From NCBI RefSeq assembly GCF_020184175.1, contig NC_065530.1, forward strand, positions 38,541,260-38,605,259: a stretch of DNA of 64,000 nucleotides, in the 5' to 3' direction. A program made the position numbers and the translations under genes. Positions 1 through 14,385 of the stretch are shown here, in pieces; position 1 is the stretch's first letter; every line of letters starts with the position of its first letter. This stretch comes from Aphis gossypii (taxonomy: Eukaryota > Arthropoda > Insecta > Hemiptera > Aphididae). The notes below the pieces were generated by a model, which was given only the letters and a program-made list of their open reading frames with translations, searched no databases and was not told the DNA's origin.

Positions 1-274
1 AGTTTGTAAAGTAGAGAAAAAAAATATTAAATATAATATTGTTATTGTTTATGTATAAATATCTTATCAAACAAGCCACGGCACATAAATAGGTACAATA
101 ATAAGGTTGTACCTATACATGTAAATATTAAAATATGTAATATGTATAATAATATATAGAACTCGTTAATCAGTTACAATTCAAATAAAATATTTATAAA
201 TATGTAATAATATATAATTATGTTCCTTGTCGATTCGATAAATAATAAAAATTATAGATATGTGTTTAACTTAC

Positions 275-382
275 TGAATGCGGTCCCGGAAGCACTGTAT
301 AGTGTACAGTGGAAAATGGACCGAGTTGATCAGCATCGACTGCTTTGATACCCTGGAGCACTCTGGTCCCGACCACGGTCAC
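275..382 (-). CDS. Cadherin gene, exon 6 in this window (start of cadherin repeat 2)
   Basis: This 108-bp internal exon (36 codons, phase 0 at both ends) lies between a minus-strand acceptor ending TTACAG and a donor GTAAGTT. It encodes the start of the second extracellular cadherin repeat: VTVVGTRVLQ, then the calcium-binding-type AVDADQ, then YTVLPGPHS. It follows in frame on exon 533-625. Cadherin repeats are Ca2+-dependent adhesion modules outside the cell. The rest of the gene lies before base 1, so transmembrane and cytoplasmic parts are not visible. The exon was found by reading splice sites and frame; it is too short to stand out as an open frame. Confidence 0.85.
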
Positions 383-532
383 CTGTAATGATAAACGCGT
401 GGAAAATAGGATTAAAATAGAAACGTGGCAGTATATATACACCTAAATAAATAATGACAAATTCCCATAATAGACATATAACTGTAAAAAAATCAACAAA
501 AAAATTCTTGTTTTAAATTAAATCACTCATAC

Positions 533-625
533 CTCAGATATATTGAGTACATAAGGGGCATTGACAAATATGGGAGCATTGTCGTTGGCATCGGTGACTC
601 GAATACTCACAGGAATCGCAAAGTT
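533..625 (-). CDS. Cadherin gene, exon 5 (end of cadherin repeat 1, Ca2+ linker)
   Basis: This 93-bp exon (31 codons, phase 0) follows acceptor TTTCCAG and ends at donor GTATGAG. Its translation holds the diagnostic cadherin sequence RVTDANDNAPIF, where the acidic and asparagine residues of DANDNAP coordinate calcium between successive repeats. It then enters repeat 2 with the strand YVLNISE. The reading frame continues without interruption from exon 1730-1795 and into exon 275-382. This exon is the strongest proof that the locus is a cadherin. Confidence 0.93.
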
Positions 626-1568
626 CTGGAAACACGCACGAGGTTAGATATACAATATAATAATATTTTACTAAAGTGCTTTTTCTTTTCCGGAAGTCCG
701 AAAATTACTTTATATTTTATCGTAGTCTTACTATAGTAATATAATAATTATAATTAGGGCTAAGCAAGTAGGATCCGATGATCTTTGGAGTATAGTTTTT
801 ATAAGTAAGCATTAAAGTGTACATATTGAATATATTATGCGTGATTCAGATACCAATAAAATCATAAACCTACGAGATTTTTATTTTATTCTTTTTTTAG
901 TTTTATAGATATTTTTTACATATTTTTATTGAATATGAATAATTTTTAATTTTTATACTTACGTAAGAAAAACATTTTATTAATTTGAATATAAATTGTA
1001 TAATTGTATATATTTACTATATGCTGTTGAAGTATAGGTATAAAAGTAATTAATTACGAGGTTTGTTGCATAGTATAATATAATACCTATATTATAAAAA
1101 GTCGATTGATTGTAAATTCATGTTTAGCTGCTATTGATCGATATGGTAAAATATTATATTGTTTGACTCTATTCTATATCATATTATTATTTATTAACTA
1201 TTAAATCCTGTATATTAGTTATCAAATACAATAAAAACATGGCTAAGCGAGTGTTTATGTAATATTGTAATGTACAAAATTGTTTATATTTATACCTATT
1301 TTATAAACAACGGAAATATTTAATTTTTACATCTTATTATTGTGTATTATGTTTATTAATACAATACATATTTTAATAATATTATAGGTAAAATAAACGT
1401 AATAAAAATAAAGTTTTCGAATATTTTTAAAAGCATTTTTAATGTAGAATATAGGTATTTTTACAATTTGCTATTTTCATTGCATTATCATACTATTAAG
1501 TATTACATATTAATTTATTATACGTATAAACGATAAAGAACCTTTTATACAAAGATATATAAGTAAAC

Positions 1569-1610
1569 CATAGACCTTATACTTAGGTTAGGTTAAGTAT
1601 AAGGTCTATG
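1569..1610. repeat. 17-bp perfect inverted repeat (hairpin) with flanking direct repeats
   Basis: CATAGACCTTATACTTA and its exact reverse complement are separated by GGTTAGGT. The 7-mer AAGTAAA occurs just outside both arms (1561-1567 and 1611-1617). It lies in an intron of the cadherin gene. Confidence 0.85.
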
Positions 1611-1729
1611 AAGTAAATTCAGATAACAGAAACATGTATATCTAACATCTATAATATGTACAAATATAAATAAATACTTAAGACATTTTTATGTAAATAA
1701 TTTGTGATTTTATAGCAATAAGGACTTAC

Positions 1730-1795
1730 TGGATCGGCTGTATGTTTTCTCTCGCAAATTACATTTACGTAAACGGAAGATGGTCCTGAAATACC
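1730..1795 (-). CDS. Cadherin gene, exon 4 (cadherin repeat 1)
   Basis: This 66-bp exon (22 codons, phase 0) lies between acceptor AATGCAG and donor GTAAGTCC. It encodes GPSSVYVNVICERKHTADP, a beta-strand of the first cadherin repeat. The cysteine in VYVNVIC may pair with the cysteine in exon 2103-2192, as in cadherins whose first repeat carries a disulfide (established for PCDH15-type proteins, inferred here). Confidence 0.85.
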
Positions 1796-1895
1796 CTGCA
1801 TTGGAACATACGTGGCATATTAGTATTATATAATTGGTTTTTTTATAGCTAAACATCTGTTATGATAATAATAAATTTATAATCGTATAATATAC

Positions 1896-2026
1896 TTCTT
1901 TATCCAATAGTTTCGTTAGAGTGAGTTCTTTTGTGCCGGGCAGAATGGCTATCGGACTGTCTACTTCTTTCAGTGATAAATTTATGTTTCCAGTTTCGGA
2001 CGTGTCTCCGTTTATCTTCAAAACGC
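1896..2026 (-). CDS. Cadherin gene, exon 3 (cadherin repeat 1)
   Basis: This 131-bp exon begins with two bases of a split glycine codon completed from exon 2103-2192 and ends in phase 0. Acceptor TTTATAG and donor GTATATT are both present. It encodes VLKINGDTSETGN, LSLKEVDS and PGTKELTLTKLLDKE, which fits the middle strands of a first cadherin repeat. Phase agrees exactly with both neighbouring exons, which is hard to obtain by chance. Confidence 0.85.
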
Positions 2027-2102
2027 CTATAAAATTTAGGAAATTTAAGTTATATTGCTATAATTGTAAAGAGATAACAAAATAAATATAAGTTCATTGT
2101 AC

Positions 2103-2192
2103 CAATAATAGATCCGACTGGTACATCTTCGGACACGAAGAAGCTTTCTGCCGAACCGCCGTTTTCTAAATAACATCGATTGTCCACCACAG
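2103..2192 (-). CDS. Cadherin gene, exon 2 (mature N-terminus)
   Basis: This 90-bp exon completes a split alanine codon from the signal-peptide exon 27.6 kb away, encodes VVDNRCYLENGG and FFVSEDVPVGSIIG, and donates one base to the next codon. 'VSEDVPVGSIIG' is the typical opening strand of a cadherin repeat. The acceptor TTTATAG is good; the donor GTACAATG is weak but gives the only consistent phase. The layout, a cysteine near the mature start and another late in repeat 1, resembles PCDH15/Cad99C-type or another insect non-classical cadherin. I cannot decide which orthologue, so no symbol is given. Confidence 0.85.
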
Positions 2193-5100
2193 CTATAAAA
2201 GTTAAATTGAATTAAATATTTGCATAAAAAAAAATGTACAATTTGAGTCATTTTTGAACGCATGAATGCTAATAATGATTATAACTTAATGCGTATAATA
2301 TTATGATTGAAAATCTGATGATAATTATAGCTATAACAACTGTATAAAACTTAAATTTATGTATAGAACTTGATGGAAGAATATTTAGGAATGGTTTAAA
2401 ATTAAAAAGAATACGTTACCCAGGAAAAAATTCAATGAATTTAAATTCTTTTATTATTCTTTTTTTTTATTTTTTTTTTTGAAACCTGAGTAAAACAATG
2501 AGATGGAAAATGCTGCTTTCGCCAACCGTAACGAAAGCATGTTCCTATGTACAGATGGTAAATAAGTATATAGGCAACAGGTGCCAGGTGGCTGTTGAGG
2601 AGCTCAAGTGTATCAGCGCACTGTATAATATTATAGGTATGTTTGGAGTAACAGGAAATCCGTTTCGGATTTAACCGAACAAATCGCTACCGATGCACGC
2701 AAGATTCTCCTCACGGTGTATAACTCATAAAAGTACAGCGTTTCACGTCACTTATATCATTTATATATATGTATTATGATTATATGTGTTATTCGGGGGA
2801 ACGATATTTTTATATATTATCACAAATAACTCAATATACCGTAACGTGTCGCTCGAGAACTATTAGAAGTATTCGTTAACTTGTGATGTTAGCAAATCGG
2901 TTTTTTACTATTGCAGATAGACTCCACTATTAATTAAATAATAAATGTTAAATGGATAATTTTGTTTAATTGTTAATCAGGCAATATATTATATAAGAAA
3001 TACAAAGTAAACAGAGTTAATTAATTAGGTAATTATATTTTTTTAAACGTAAATAATAAATTTATTTATCCATTCCAGTTATTGAGTTGTTGTATAATAT
3101 TAAGCCGAGAACTATAAAAGCCATGGAGATACCGCGATGAGTATATTGTCAGTTGTAGTGTACATTGTCTACATTAAAATATTTAATGACATAATTTTAT
3201 AATCTGCATAATATAGGTATTTACTAGGTAATAAATAGAGGTTGCTCTCGATACCTATAAGGTATAAACGTTTTTGAAACTGGCCATTATTAGTTTTCAT
3301 TATAATAATATTATGTTAATGTGTAATACCACCATAAACGGAAAATCACCACACAATCAACGGAAAATTTTAAATTTTCCGATAAAATGTTTTAATAAAT
3401 ATATTAAAATCCAAATTATTTCAAATACACGCGTATTTGGTTTATTGGTCAACGAATTTTATCAAATTACTTGCCACTGCCGTAGAAATATTGCAATGTG
3501 TCGTTGTACTCTATTTCACATTTAACTATACATATGTACTTTGTACATTGTACCTATATAATATATTAATATTATATGCTATCGATAATTCTTACGAACC
3601 CACAAAAATTATATGTAATGGCTATAACATAATAGTCTCTTAGTTTAACTCATAGGTAACAATAAAATCTAATTGCAATAAAATATTGATATTTGTTCTA
3701 CTTATATTATAGTTTAAACCAAACATTTTATCATGAATATTCAAATGTTCTGCACATATTAATTATGTTCAGCAGTATTATATCAATTGATGTTAGTCGT
3801 TAGTTTATGTAATTATTTTTCAATTTTATTATAGTTAATTAATGTTGTCATTCTTAAACACTTGCAATTCGTCAGTAATTTTTCTCGTTTATAATCATGA
3901 TGTGTAGTCAATGCGAGTACATCTGATTTAAATTTATCGAGGCTGAATATATACAGTGTAAATTCCAAAATATTCATTATAACAATATAAAATTAAACAT
4001 TTTATTGATTTCGAATTCATTTACTATATTTATATAAATTATTAATCATTCGTTGTTAACTGTATCTATAAAATGTTGATCAGCTCATACTAAAAGGGTT
4101 TAGACGAGTTTTTATAGCCTAACATATTTATTTTATTACACGTTTTACCTATAATAATTATTATTTCGTTTCAGCTACGAAATACCAGATTGTTATTTTG
4201 ATGTTTATTTACTAAGTGGTTTTTCTTTCTATTTTCTTGACAGCTTTATAGATATTTCCAAAGGAAAGCGTTGCCGTTAGATACAACAATTTCATATTTT
4301 CGAATTTCACCAATGTCGAAACGAAAATATTTATGATTTTTAATTATATGGATATGCTAATTTGATAATTCGTAGACACGCACCTACAACAGCTATACAT
4401 ATACATCAAAATAAAATAATAATACTACATTAGTATACACTATTATATTTAGGATAACTATTCAGCAATTTCGAGCCACTTGTTAAACAGTCGTGACGAC
4501 TACCGTACCATCAGATTTATCACATATATAAATGATAATATACACAATATTATAATACGTCTGAACACATTATAGCTTACTTTTCTAAAATAATTTTCAC
4601 ATGGACGTAGCGTCGTATCGGACAATGTGAACGTTTCACATTTCGTCGAAATCAAAGGATTATTTCGTGATCATCTTTGAACGTGTAATTGTTTAATGAA
4701 TTATTCATTTCGTATAAATGAGTACTAGAAGTACGTGTACCCAAATCATAATCAAATACTATAAATTATATTATTGTGTTGTACTGAAGATCTGATTTTC
4801 CGGATACGGTAAACATACACGGACGTATACAAACAAAACACGTATTATTACTGCATGTTTATTATTTATACTTTAAAATGCCTGAAGTAAAGTAAAGATA
4901 TTATGATTGAATGATATTTTCTACAGTTTTTAATGAAACGTAAATAATGTTCTGTTCACCTCCACCAATAATAACAATTCAAATGGCTTATATAAATATT
5001 ATTGTATTCGTTAAAAGGATATAGTTTCTATTATAAGTCAGCAATCTTTTGGTTAATTATTCATTTATTTTATTGTTAATTGTTATTATAAAATATCAAA

Positions 5101-7209
5101 TATTATGCAATTTTTCATTTAGACTGAAATCATTGTATTCAACTAATTCTATCTACCTCTGTAATTTTTAGGTGTTTACGTGATCCTTGTTTAAAGACAA
5201 ATAATGAAAGTTAAAACATTTTGATCGAATACTATCATCTCTTTTTTTCTATTACTCTAAAAAAGTAATTTTGGTAAAGGTATTATACACCTACACTAAA
5301 TATATCAAATATATGTCATAAGATTTTCAGAGTGAAGCTTTAATGTATCTTTTTACCCATTAAAATCTATACGAATTATAAGAACTGTAATAGTATTAAA
5401 TTATACTCCAATTTCCAGCTATCTGTCTATATACTTATCTATCTATCTATATATTTTTCAAAGGAATCGTTTACACGACTTATCTTCAAACAACATGTAC
5501 CGCTAAACTGAGCTACTATAATATTTGGTGAGGTAAAGTGCGATTTCACGGTAAAATTGATAGAGAAAAAAATTATGAGATTAACGGTTTTTATTAGTAC
5601 CTATAGGCATATAATAGTGATCTAAATCGCCATACCAACACGTATACTATATAACTTAAGAATTATACGGTTGTACGAAAAATCTATATTTATTCCGTAA
5701 AATATAATAGTCATAATATAGTGTTTCGAAAAATTATATTTATTAACTAGCATTATTAAATTTTCGATGAGTAATCAAATTCGAAATCAGTTACCAACAT
5801 TATAACATTATGATATTAAAAAATTACATATCATGTATAGGTAGCTAATACATTATAATCCGTATAGTGTTTATTATTACCTACAAACCAAATAATCGAC
5901 GTATATATACATATATAAATATATACAATTCCGACAATAAAGAAAAAGAAAAATATCAACTGATAAATTATAAAAATACAATTTCATTTTGACACTGAGA
6001 AATGACAATAGTATCAAAACTATTATACTCAATAACAGATTTACAAAATTAGGTATACGTAAAGTACATAAGTCTATACTAATAGTTTGTATAGTTCTAT
6101 AGTTTCTACTGTCTATTTAACCACTGACACCATGATAATAGAATAATGTCAAGTTGATTACTCCAATTGATTATTAGGTATTATTTATAAATAATAATAA
6201 TACATTTCGGTCTCTATATAGTACTATAGTCTATAGTATTGTAGTCTGTAATTTGTTGGCGAAATTTGAATAAAAATAATAACAAAGAAAATATTAGAAG
6301 ATGATCGACGATTAATAAAGAAGTCTTCACTTTTTAACTTATTGTTTTCACTCAATACAATAAATAAAATGAAAAAAATAACACTAAAGCAGTCACTAGG
6401 AACGATATCCGATGACCACAATTTTATTGACGTAATCAAAACTTCTAATAAATATATTATAGGTATCAAGTATTTCTATAGGCGATGTTATTGTGATTTC
6501 TTTTTATGCTCTTTGTGTGGAATAATAATTTTAAATATTATGAAACTATACAAAATATATCAAAATGGAACGTTACTATTAATTTCCTTTAACTAGTGTA
6601 AAACCACGCAATATTTTACAATAATGTTCGTCACTAAACAATTTTCAATATTTGGATCATTGATAAGGCTTTTAAATTATTTTTTTTCTTTCTTCTTTGT
6701 GTTTAAGGCGTGATCTGCACGATGTGTAGTTCATGTGTAATCCATTAATGGGTTCAATTAATTTTTATAAGTCAGCTGCTAATATTTTAATATGATCTAA
6801 TTATTATAATAATTGCACATTTTAATTTGATTGAGGTTAGATTAATATAATATTTAGTAATTTGGTTAGGATATAATGGTTAAATAATTTTAAGAAATAC
6901 TTTATTATAATTCTAAACAAAACCATATAAAACAGAATGGCTATAAGTTATAACAATGCCTATTACCCATTACACACTATACAGCTTATACCCACTTAAA
7001 ACCTTAATATTAACCTAGCCATATTAATATACACAAACAAAGTATTACTGAAAATCAAAAAATATGAAAACCGAATATTCACCGTGTGACCAAACTATCG
7101 AACAATATGCATAAATAATTCTAGAAAAATTGTATCTCTTGAGTTTATTTTTTTTCTTGTCAATTTTCACGTTTAAACTGATATTAATTGTTGTATACAT
7201 AATATAATA

Positions 7210-7250
7210 CACACACACACACATACACACACACACACACACACACATAT
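7210..7250. repeat. (CA)n microsatellite
   Basis: An almost uninterrupted CA run with one T interruption, followed by TATATA. The cysteine/valine open frame reading through it on the minus strand is an artefact of the repeat. Confidence 0.95.
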
Positions 7251-9940
7251 ATAATTATATATTGTATTTATATAAAATATAAATATATATTAAATTTGAG
7301 AAAAACATAGAAATCACGTAATATACGACTTATTAGAAAACAAGATATCATAATCACTGATCCAACTAAATAAAATACTATCCAAAATTCCAAAAACCCA
7401 TCGAGAAATAATTTTAACTTAGTAGTATTGTAATATTTAGCAAACGCCTAAAACGCCAAGTCCATAAACTGTTTTAAGTCATTCTTTAGCAATGCAATAC
7501 AGTGGATGAGTGGAGTGCATATGATTATTTTTCGGGATCGTCATTGCAAGTATATAATCAGCCGACAGTGCGTATTGTATTACGGCGATATAAAAACGTT
7601 GTCACGATCCGACGACCATATAATATTTATACATGTATATACCTCTATATAAATGACATCGATCGACCAAATCGCAATGTGTCAATTCGTTCGACTCCGG
7701 TGCAGTAATAAAGCGATGAGTGAAAACAATATTAGGTATATACAGGTACCTACTATAGTACTATGTATTCTGTAAGTTATTGCACTTGATCTGCTAATGG
7801 AGGAGATAAGTCGTAATGCTGTAGTTGTAGATGAATATAGTGGGCGATTAAATTTTAGACTTTGTTCGTGGCTTTAATATTATGCGTACAATACAATAGA
7901 ATTACGTAGAAATTTAGGCTGTTAATCGGACAAGAAATAAAAACCGCGTGCTTAAATGATGATATTACGTAACGATGAGTTTTCGTATGTTAATACACGG
8001 TGCATTAGTTTTGACAGAAAATGCTCGTCATTTTATGTATCGGTGACTATTTCTTAAATTCTGTAATAAAATGTGTAGGTAGAATATTTTTCTGAAAATG
8101 TTGAGCTTATGGTTATCAAATAGTTTTTTTTTGTTTATTCATTATTAAATATACAAACTGTAAACTAATTTTACAATAAGAATACGTATGGCGTGTTATG
8201 ATAAAATGACGGATATGATAAAAGAAATAATCCAGCAGCGGCTACACTATGTATTGATTTAAATTTATTTAATGTAATTTTATTTATTTTAGACTAAAAG
8301 TTTAGGTCACGACATCATCTTCTATTAAGCATCCATTGAAGATTTACAAGTATTGAGTCTGAGCTAAATGAGTTAATTTTTAAATATATTTTAAGTGATA
8401 AAAAAAAAATTCTAATTAATATCTCAATATTTGACACATAATAATAAATAACATATTATGTTATGCTCAAGAAAATATTATAATATGGCACCTGATACCT
8501 AAAAGAAATTTACCTAACTTATTTTTCAAAAACCTGAAGTCAAAACTCAGAAATACTTTAAGCTATTGGGTACATAAGAAAATTATATTTTTATTTTAAG
8601 TACCTAAAAGTGAGCGTTTACCGAAAAGAAAAGTTTCTCTGTATAATATTATACAATATAATACTTATATTATGTATGACACTTGTATTAAATCCTGTCG
8701 GCGGCTATTATTTTGTCTTGAGCATAATGTAATAATTGAGTGTTTGAACCTACACTTTATATAACCCGTTAAAATTCGAACAACAGATCGTGATTTTCAT
8801 TTTCGACTCATTTGTTTTTTTTTCATTGGTGGCTATATAATATTATATAAGTAACTCAACATACCGCGCATGTATAATAATTAATAATATTTACTAACTC
8901 AAAACGTGATATTTCGGGTACATAATATGAATTCATTTTAATCATTTCAACAGAAGCTTGAGTAAGTTTTAAGATGTCTTTTTCGATATAAACGTCCATG
9001 GTGTACATTTTCAGGTATATTGTTTTATTAAAACTATGAATAATATATTATTTATATTAGAATAATAATGATATAAATAATACATGACGTATGTATAACG
9101 CTTATATCTAAACTATTTTTGTTTTAATTGATGTTATGATACTACGGAAAAATTTTTATTAACAAAATACATAAACACAGGTATAGTTAAAATTACGGTA
9201 GAAATCCTCGATGTTTTGTTCGAATTTGAACGTATTATACAAAATGTAGGCGCATTAAATCAATATGATAGATAAAATTCGTATAATAGTGTATTGCTAA
9301 GGAAAACTTGTATAATAATTTATCGTACCAATCAATAATTATTTTGGTACACGTCATAATATGTGTTTGCTATAGAGATGGCACGGAGATTTTATTAATT
9401 TGTAAGTTACTATATACACAATTTGGGAGAGAGAAATCTACCTTTATGAACTAAGTTTATTAAACATTTAATAGTAATATCATCTTTTAATAGATAGCTT
9501 AGGTAATAATTATTACAAAAATGTTTGTCTCTCAAAATTTTATCCTGCATTAACGCGTTTTAAACTGACTGATTTTTTTTTAAAAAAAAAATACATTTAA
9601 ATAAACTTTACAATTTATTTTTTAAATAATATTGACACTAACTAACCATTAGATATTTAAAAATATAAAAAATGACCAGAGGTCTACATATTAAACTACA
9701 TAACGTTTTGTGTACACTTAAAAATATAAATCATATTTGTTTTTTGACTAGGTATATTGTAAAATTAAAATTCTATAATTCAGTATTCATACTCAGATCA
9801 GTTAAGTACTCAAGTGTATAGACAATGTCAATAGGTCAGACTTTCTCAGCCTTTTAATGTATTCGTATTATAAAAATAGGTTAGATACTGTAGTCTTATT
9901 TTCAATAATTTGTTGAAAATATTTTAATAAATATATTTTA

Positions 9941-10597
9941 TTTTTAAATAAAATATTACTGTAAAGTGCAAGGCAATTATATAATCGACACAATTTGTTT
10001 AGTGTCTTAATAATAAAGAAAAAGATAGATAACAAAATAATTTATTGTTGTATAATACAGGATTGTTTGAATAAGAAAGTCAAGAACGGCGGTAAACGGG
10101 TGTTGCAGGAAAATGACTTGTGTCGCTCAATTTGTGGCAAAGGATAGTGATGTATAATTAGTGTTACGGTGTAGTGATAAAAAAATTAAGAGTAACATTA
10201 AAATAATCACGAAATTAAATTAACAAAAATAATCGATGGTCTTAAGTACTTAAGTACTATTTATTTTTTAAATAAAATATTACTGTAAAGTGCAAGGCAA
10301 TTATATAATCGACACAATTTGTTTAGTGTCTTAATAATAAAGAAAAAGATAGATAACAAAATAATTTATTGTTGTATAATACAGGATTGTTTGAATAAGA
10401 AAGTCAAGAACGGCGGTAAACGGGTGTTGCAGGAAAATGACTTGTGTCGCTCAATTTGTGGCAAAGGATAGTGATGTATAATTAGTGTTACGGTGTAGTG
10501 ATAAAAAAATTAAGAGTAACATTAAAATAATCACGAAATTAAATTAACAAAAATAATCGATGGTCTTAAGTACTTAAGTACTATTTATTTTTTAAAT
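9941..10597. repeat. Perfect 324-bp tandem duplication
   Basis: Two adjacent copies (9941-10264 and 10265-10588, with matching continuing to 10597) appear identical over the whole unit on reading, including the distinctive run around AAGAACGGCGGTAAACGGG. Each unit ends in the palindromic CTTAAGTACTTAAG region. No coding content was recognised. It is either a very recent duplication or an assembly artefact. Confidence 0.93.
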
Positions 10598-13500
10598 TTT
10601 GATGATGTAACTAAAATGACCTTTTAAAAGTATAGTTTAGAGTAAACTTCATTTTTATCTAGAAAAAAATGCTAAATAAGAAGCGTTAAACGATCCTTTC
10701 CTTAACCAAAAAAAAGTGTTAATGAGTTTATCTAGTTCCTTATATTTTATGATAAATATACCAATATTGCAGGTCTTTTTATTTGTTAATATAAATTTGA
10801 GTGATAAACAGAATAAAAATAAAATTTCTTTTGTATAATATTTAAAATAAATGTTTTTTTTTTTTTTAGTATGTTTTTATTTAATTTAAATAATATAACT
10901 CAAGTTTTTCCTAATGAGTATAATAAAATATTATTTTTGTATAGTATATTAAATTAGATGACCAACAAGTAATGTCTGTTATTTAGCGGAGTTGTAGCTT
11001 TATCAACACTGAATATATTATAATATAATATAATGTAGCAATTGGTGTATTGAAACTAAATGTTTTGTGAGCGATTGGTTAAAAATAGTTAATCCTAAGC
11101 GCAATTTATTAGTCATTTATTAATTTATTGGTAAATTTCCGTTTATAATTGACAATTGTACACGTAGGTATTTTCAACATACATTTTGAAAACCATTTTT
11201 TTATTTTTTTTTTTTATTACACAAGCCGGATGAGAAAACAATATCTTCGGTTTGAAGAAATTTTGTGAAATCTACAGTTATATTATTAATAACATTTTTC
11301 CATTTATTAAAAATGATTTAATTTCGTTAAATAGGTACAATGTACGTATAAAGAAAAGGGTTGAAAATAAAACGAAAAAACAAAACAGAAATAAGACCGG
11401 AAGTGACGTTACGCTTGCCCTTGCGGAACATCCGGCAGCTCCTCGACCAACCGTGCACTAGAATATTTAGCTTCCACCGGGATTAGTCAGTAAGTTTTAT
11501 CAAGGACTCCAGGCTGATAATTTTTTTTCCTCATAAAACAATAGAAAAGGTCGGAGTGTTGGACCCTAGTATCATGCAATATGAATAGACTTTTACATAA
11601 ACTTGTCAATGGTTAGGTAGTTGTATAGTATTATACCACCCATATTATATTATAATAACAACCATCAACCGACTAAAGACTAATTAAGAACAATCCACAC
11701 AATTATCGAATAACCTTCGAAATTTACTGCATCGGTGATCATCGTAGAGGAATACACGTCAACAAAATCGATAATAATAAAAAAATAACAACATACGTTT
11801 TCCAAAAAGGATTGAGCAGACTATTTAATATTTTACTTAATCCACAATAGTATTAATACTAAAAAAAAGTCTGATTTTCAAGAATAAATAGACGTCAAAC
11901 AATTTGAAAAATATTTCAAAATCATTGTTATTTTAAAAGTAAATAATTTGTTTAAATCGGATGTATTAAAAGTCTAAATACGAGTAGTTCAAAAACGCAT
12001 GGTGGCGGTTGTTATTACTAAATGTACCACAATGTCTTATAGAGTCTAAGTCTTAGAGTAAACAACATCTTTCTAAGTATAATATTGAACATAATATGTA
12101 AACCTATATACGGAAATACTTATTTTATTTATTTATTATACCTTTGAACCTATTGAATGAACAATTTATTTGTCATCAAACGTATAATGATGTAGACACG
12201 GATTTTATTTAAAATTTAGCTATATAACGATTGTCAGCTATAAACTTGGGACTTATGTAGTAAATATAGTAAATATTTTTAGTGTATTGATAGTACCTAC
12301 TTGGGAGTTGGAATAGATTCTCCAGCCTCAACGATTCAAGATAAAATTTTCAAAAACATAAATAGGTAATAATCGTAACGCATTTAAGTAAAATCTTTAA
12401 TCATAAAGTAAATCAGTTCACTCACTATGAAAACAACACGAGATTTATTGTAAACAAAAATATTATGTTTTGCATATAATTAGGTATTAATAAATATATG
12501 CGTTTTCTGTGTAACAGTTACCAACGATATTCTATGATTGTAATACTCGCGTTGTTTTTTCACGTACAAATATGCATACCTTTTCTTTCCCTATTCTCGA
12601 ATTGATTTCGTAGGTATACCGTTAATTATAATTCAGTTGGTTCAATCGCATTCGTTTCTACTTCTTCATATTTTTATTAGGTACTACAATACTTTATTCT
12701 CGTATAGATAACCGCGTGTATAATATATAATATAAACAGACACAATATCGTAATGTACAGTAAAATGTATATAATATAATATATATACTATATTTACCTA
12801 CCCCGCCCAATTATACAGTTCGCAATTAGATTTGTGTTTGTTCTAAATAGGTATATAATATACTTTCTTCAGATCACGATCGTAGGAATACCTAACCTGT
12901 TGAAGCAGACGCGTGTAATATACAACAACAACGGCAACACAACGGACAGATAATATTGGAATTTTCCGGTCAGCGCTCGTATAATGCGTATTTTTGTAGT
13001 GTATGATGAGTAAAGAAATACGTCAACGGAACGACCCAATTTTGTGTATATGATGTGTGCAGTCTATAAGTGTGTGTGTGTGTGTTACGAGAAAACTCGG
13101 AGAAAAATTGTTTTCGTATGTGTCGTTTCGCTCTGCACCGTTTTATATATTATTATTATATATTAGCGCTAGAATTATAGTACTATAATAATAATAATAA
13201 TAAAAAACGTGCCCATCTATAATGGACCGTAATACGTCACGTAATATCCTCCGGACACGTAAATCAAATAATTGGCACTACGTCGTGGGGTGTGCATAGC
13301 CTAGTTCTAGAAGATAAAATAACAATAGATAGCTGATAACACTCGAGTCTAAGAAGATATGATATGATATGGATCTGTATAATATAGTATAGGTGGTTAT
13401 TAGGTATACACGAAAACATAGATGAGTATATACATTTGTGATTTTAATAGTATAATTTGAATGTCTGATGCGTGTTTTCTTCGAATGGGTAAAAAATAAA

Positions 13501-14350
13501 TTAAATATTATTATTTATTTGATTTCAGTGTGGTTGGTGTAAAATATAGGGGGAGAGATGCACGGGTCTTCGTTAGTTTTATATTTGTTTATGATTTTTG
13601 TCCGAGATTTGAAAAACAAAGCAAATATCTAATATTTATTATATTAAATATTTAAAATTTTGTTTTTGTGAAAACCAGAAAATATATTTCAAAAAAGTGA
13701 TTTAATTGTATATATTCGATACATATGAAAAGAGTTTTAAACTATCGTACGCATGTCCTCTCTTTTTTTGTTAACATGATCAGGAAATTTAGTTTTCTTA
13801 AAAATTTCGCTTATCACCTACATCATATAGAATAGATTAAATTCATAATTCTTTATAATTTATTAAATTCTATGCGTTTATATTATGTTGTGTATTCGTA
13901 CTTAATAATTTAATTCTCATTAAACATGAGCGTATATTATTATTATTGAAGTAATATACTTATATTATACATACTATAATGATATGTATCTATACAAATT
14001 TAGAAAAAAAAATTCTGACTAGTTAATAATTTCAAAGACACGGGTAATTACAATATCGGTGTTTTAGCTATTAAAAATTAAACTGAAGGGCAGTTATAAA
14101 ATAATTCGTTAATTAATCATTAATCTATTGTAAAATGTTGTAATGATTATACTTCATAACAATCGGATGATTATCAACCATATTACGTATTATGTTAATC
14201 ATACGGAAGTATACAATATTATAGACCATTAGATATAGGTAAATAAATATTATTTATAGGAGACTCACCAAGTCTGCTCACCTCATCATTTTCTTTAATA
14301 ATACAATTATTCAAAATTTGATTTTTGGTATTTTTAAGACCATGATTTTT

Positions 14351-14385
14351 AATCGAGATAAATCGAGATAAAATCGAGATAAATG
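14351..14385 (+). promoter_or_regulatory. Triple AATCGAGATAA repeat (GATA-like sites)
   Basis: AATCGAGATAA occurs three times in tandem, giving three AGATAA cores that match the WGATAR consensus of GATA factors. A regulatory role is inference; it may be a short tandem duplication. Confidence 0.4.

Noticed and set aside
7045..7248. Cys/Val-rich open frame
   Set aside because: Product of the (CA)n microsatellite.
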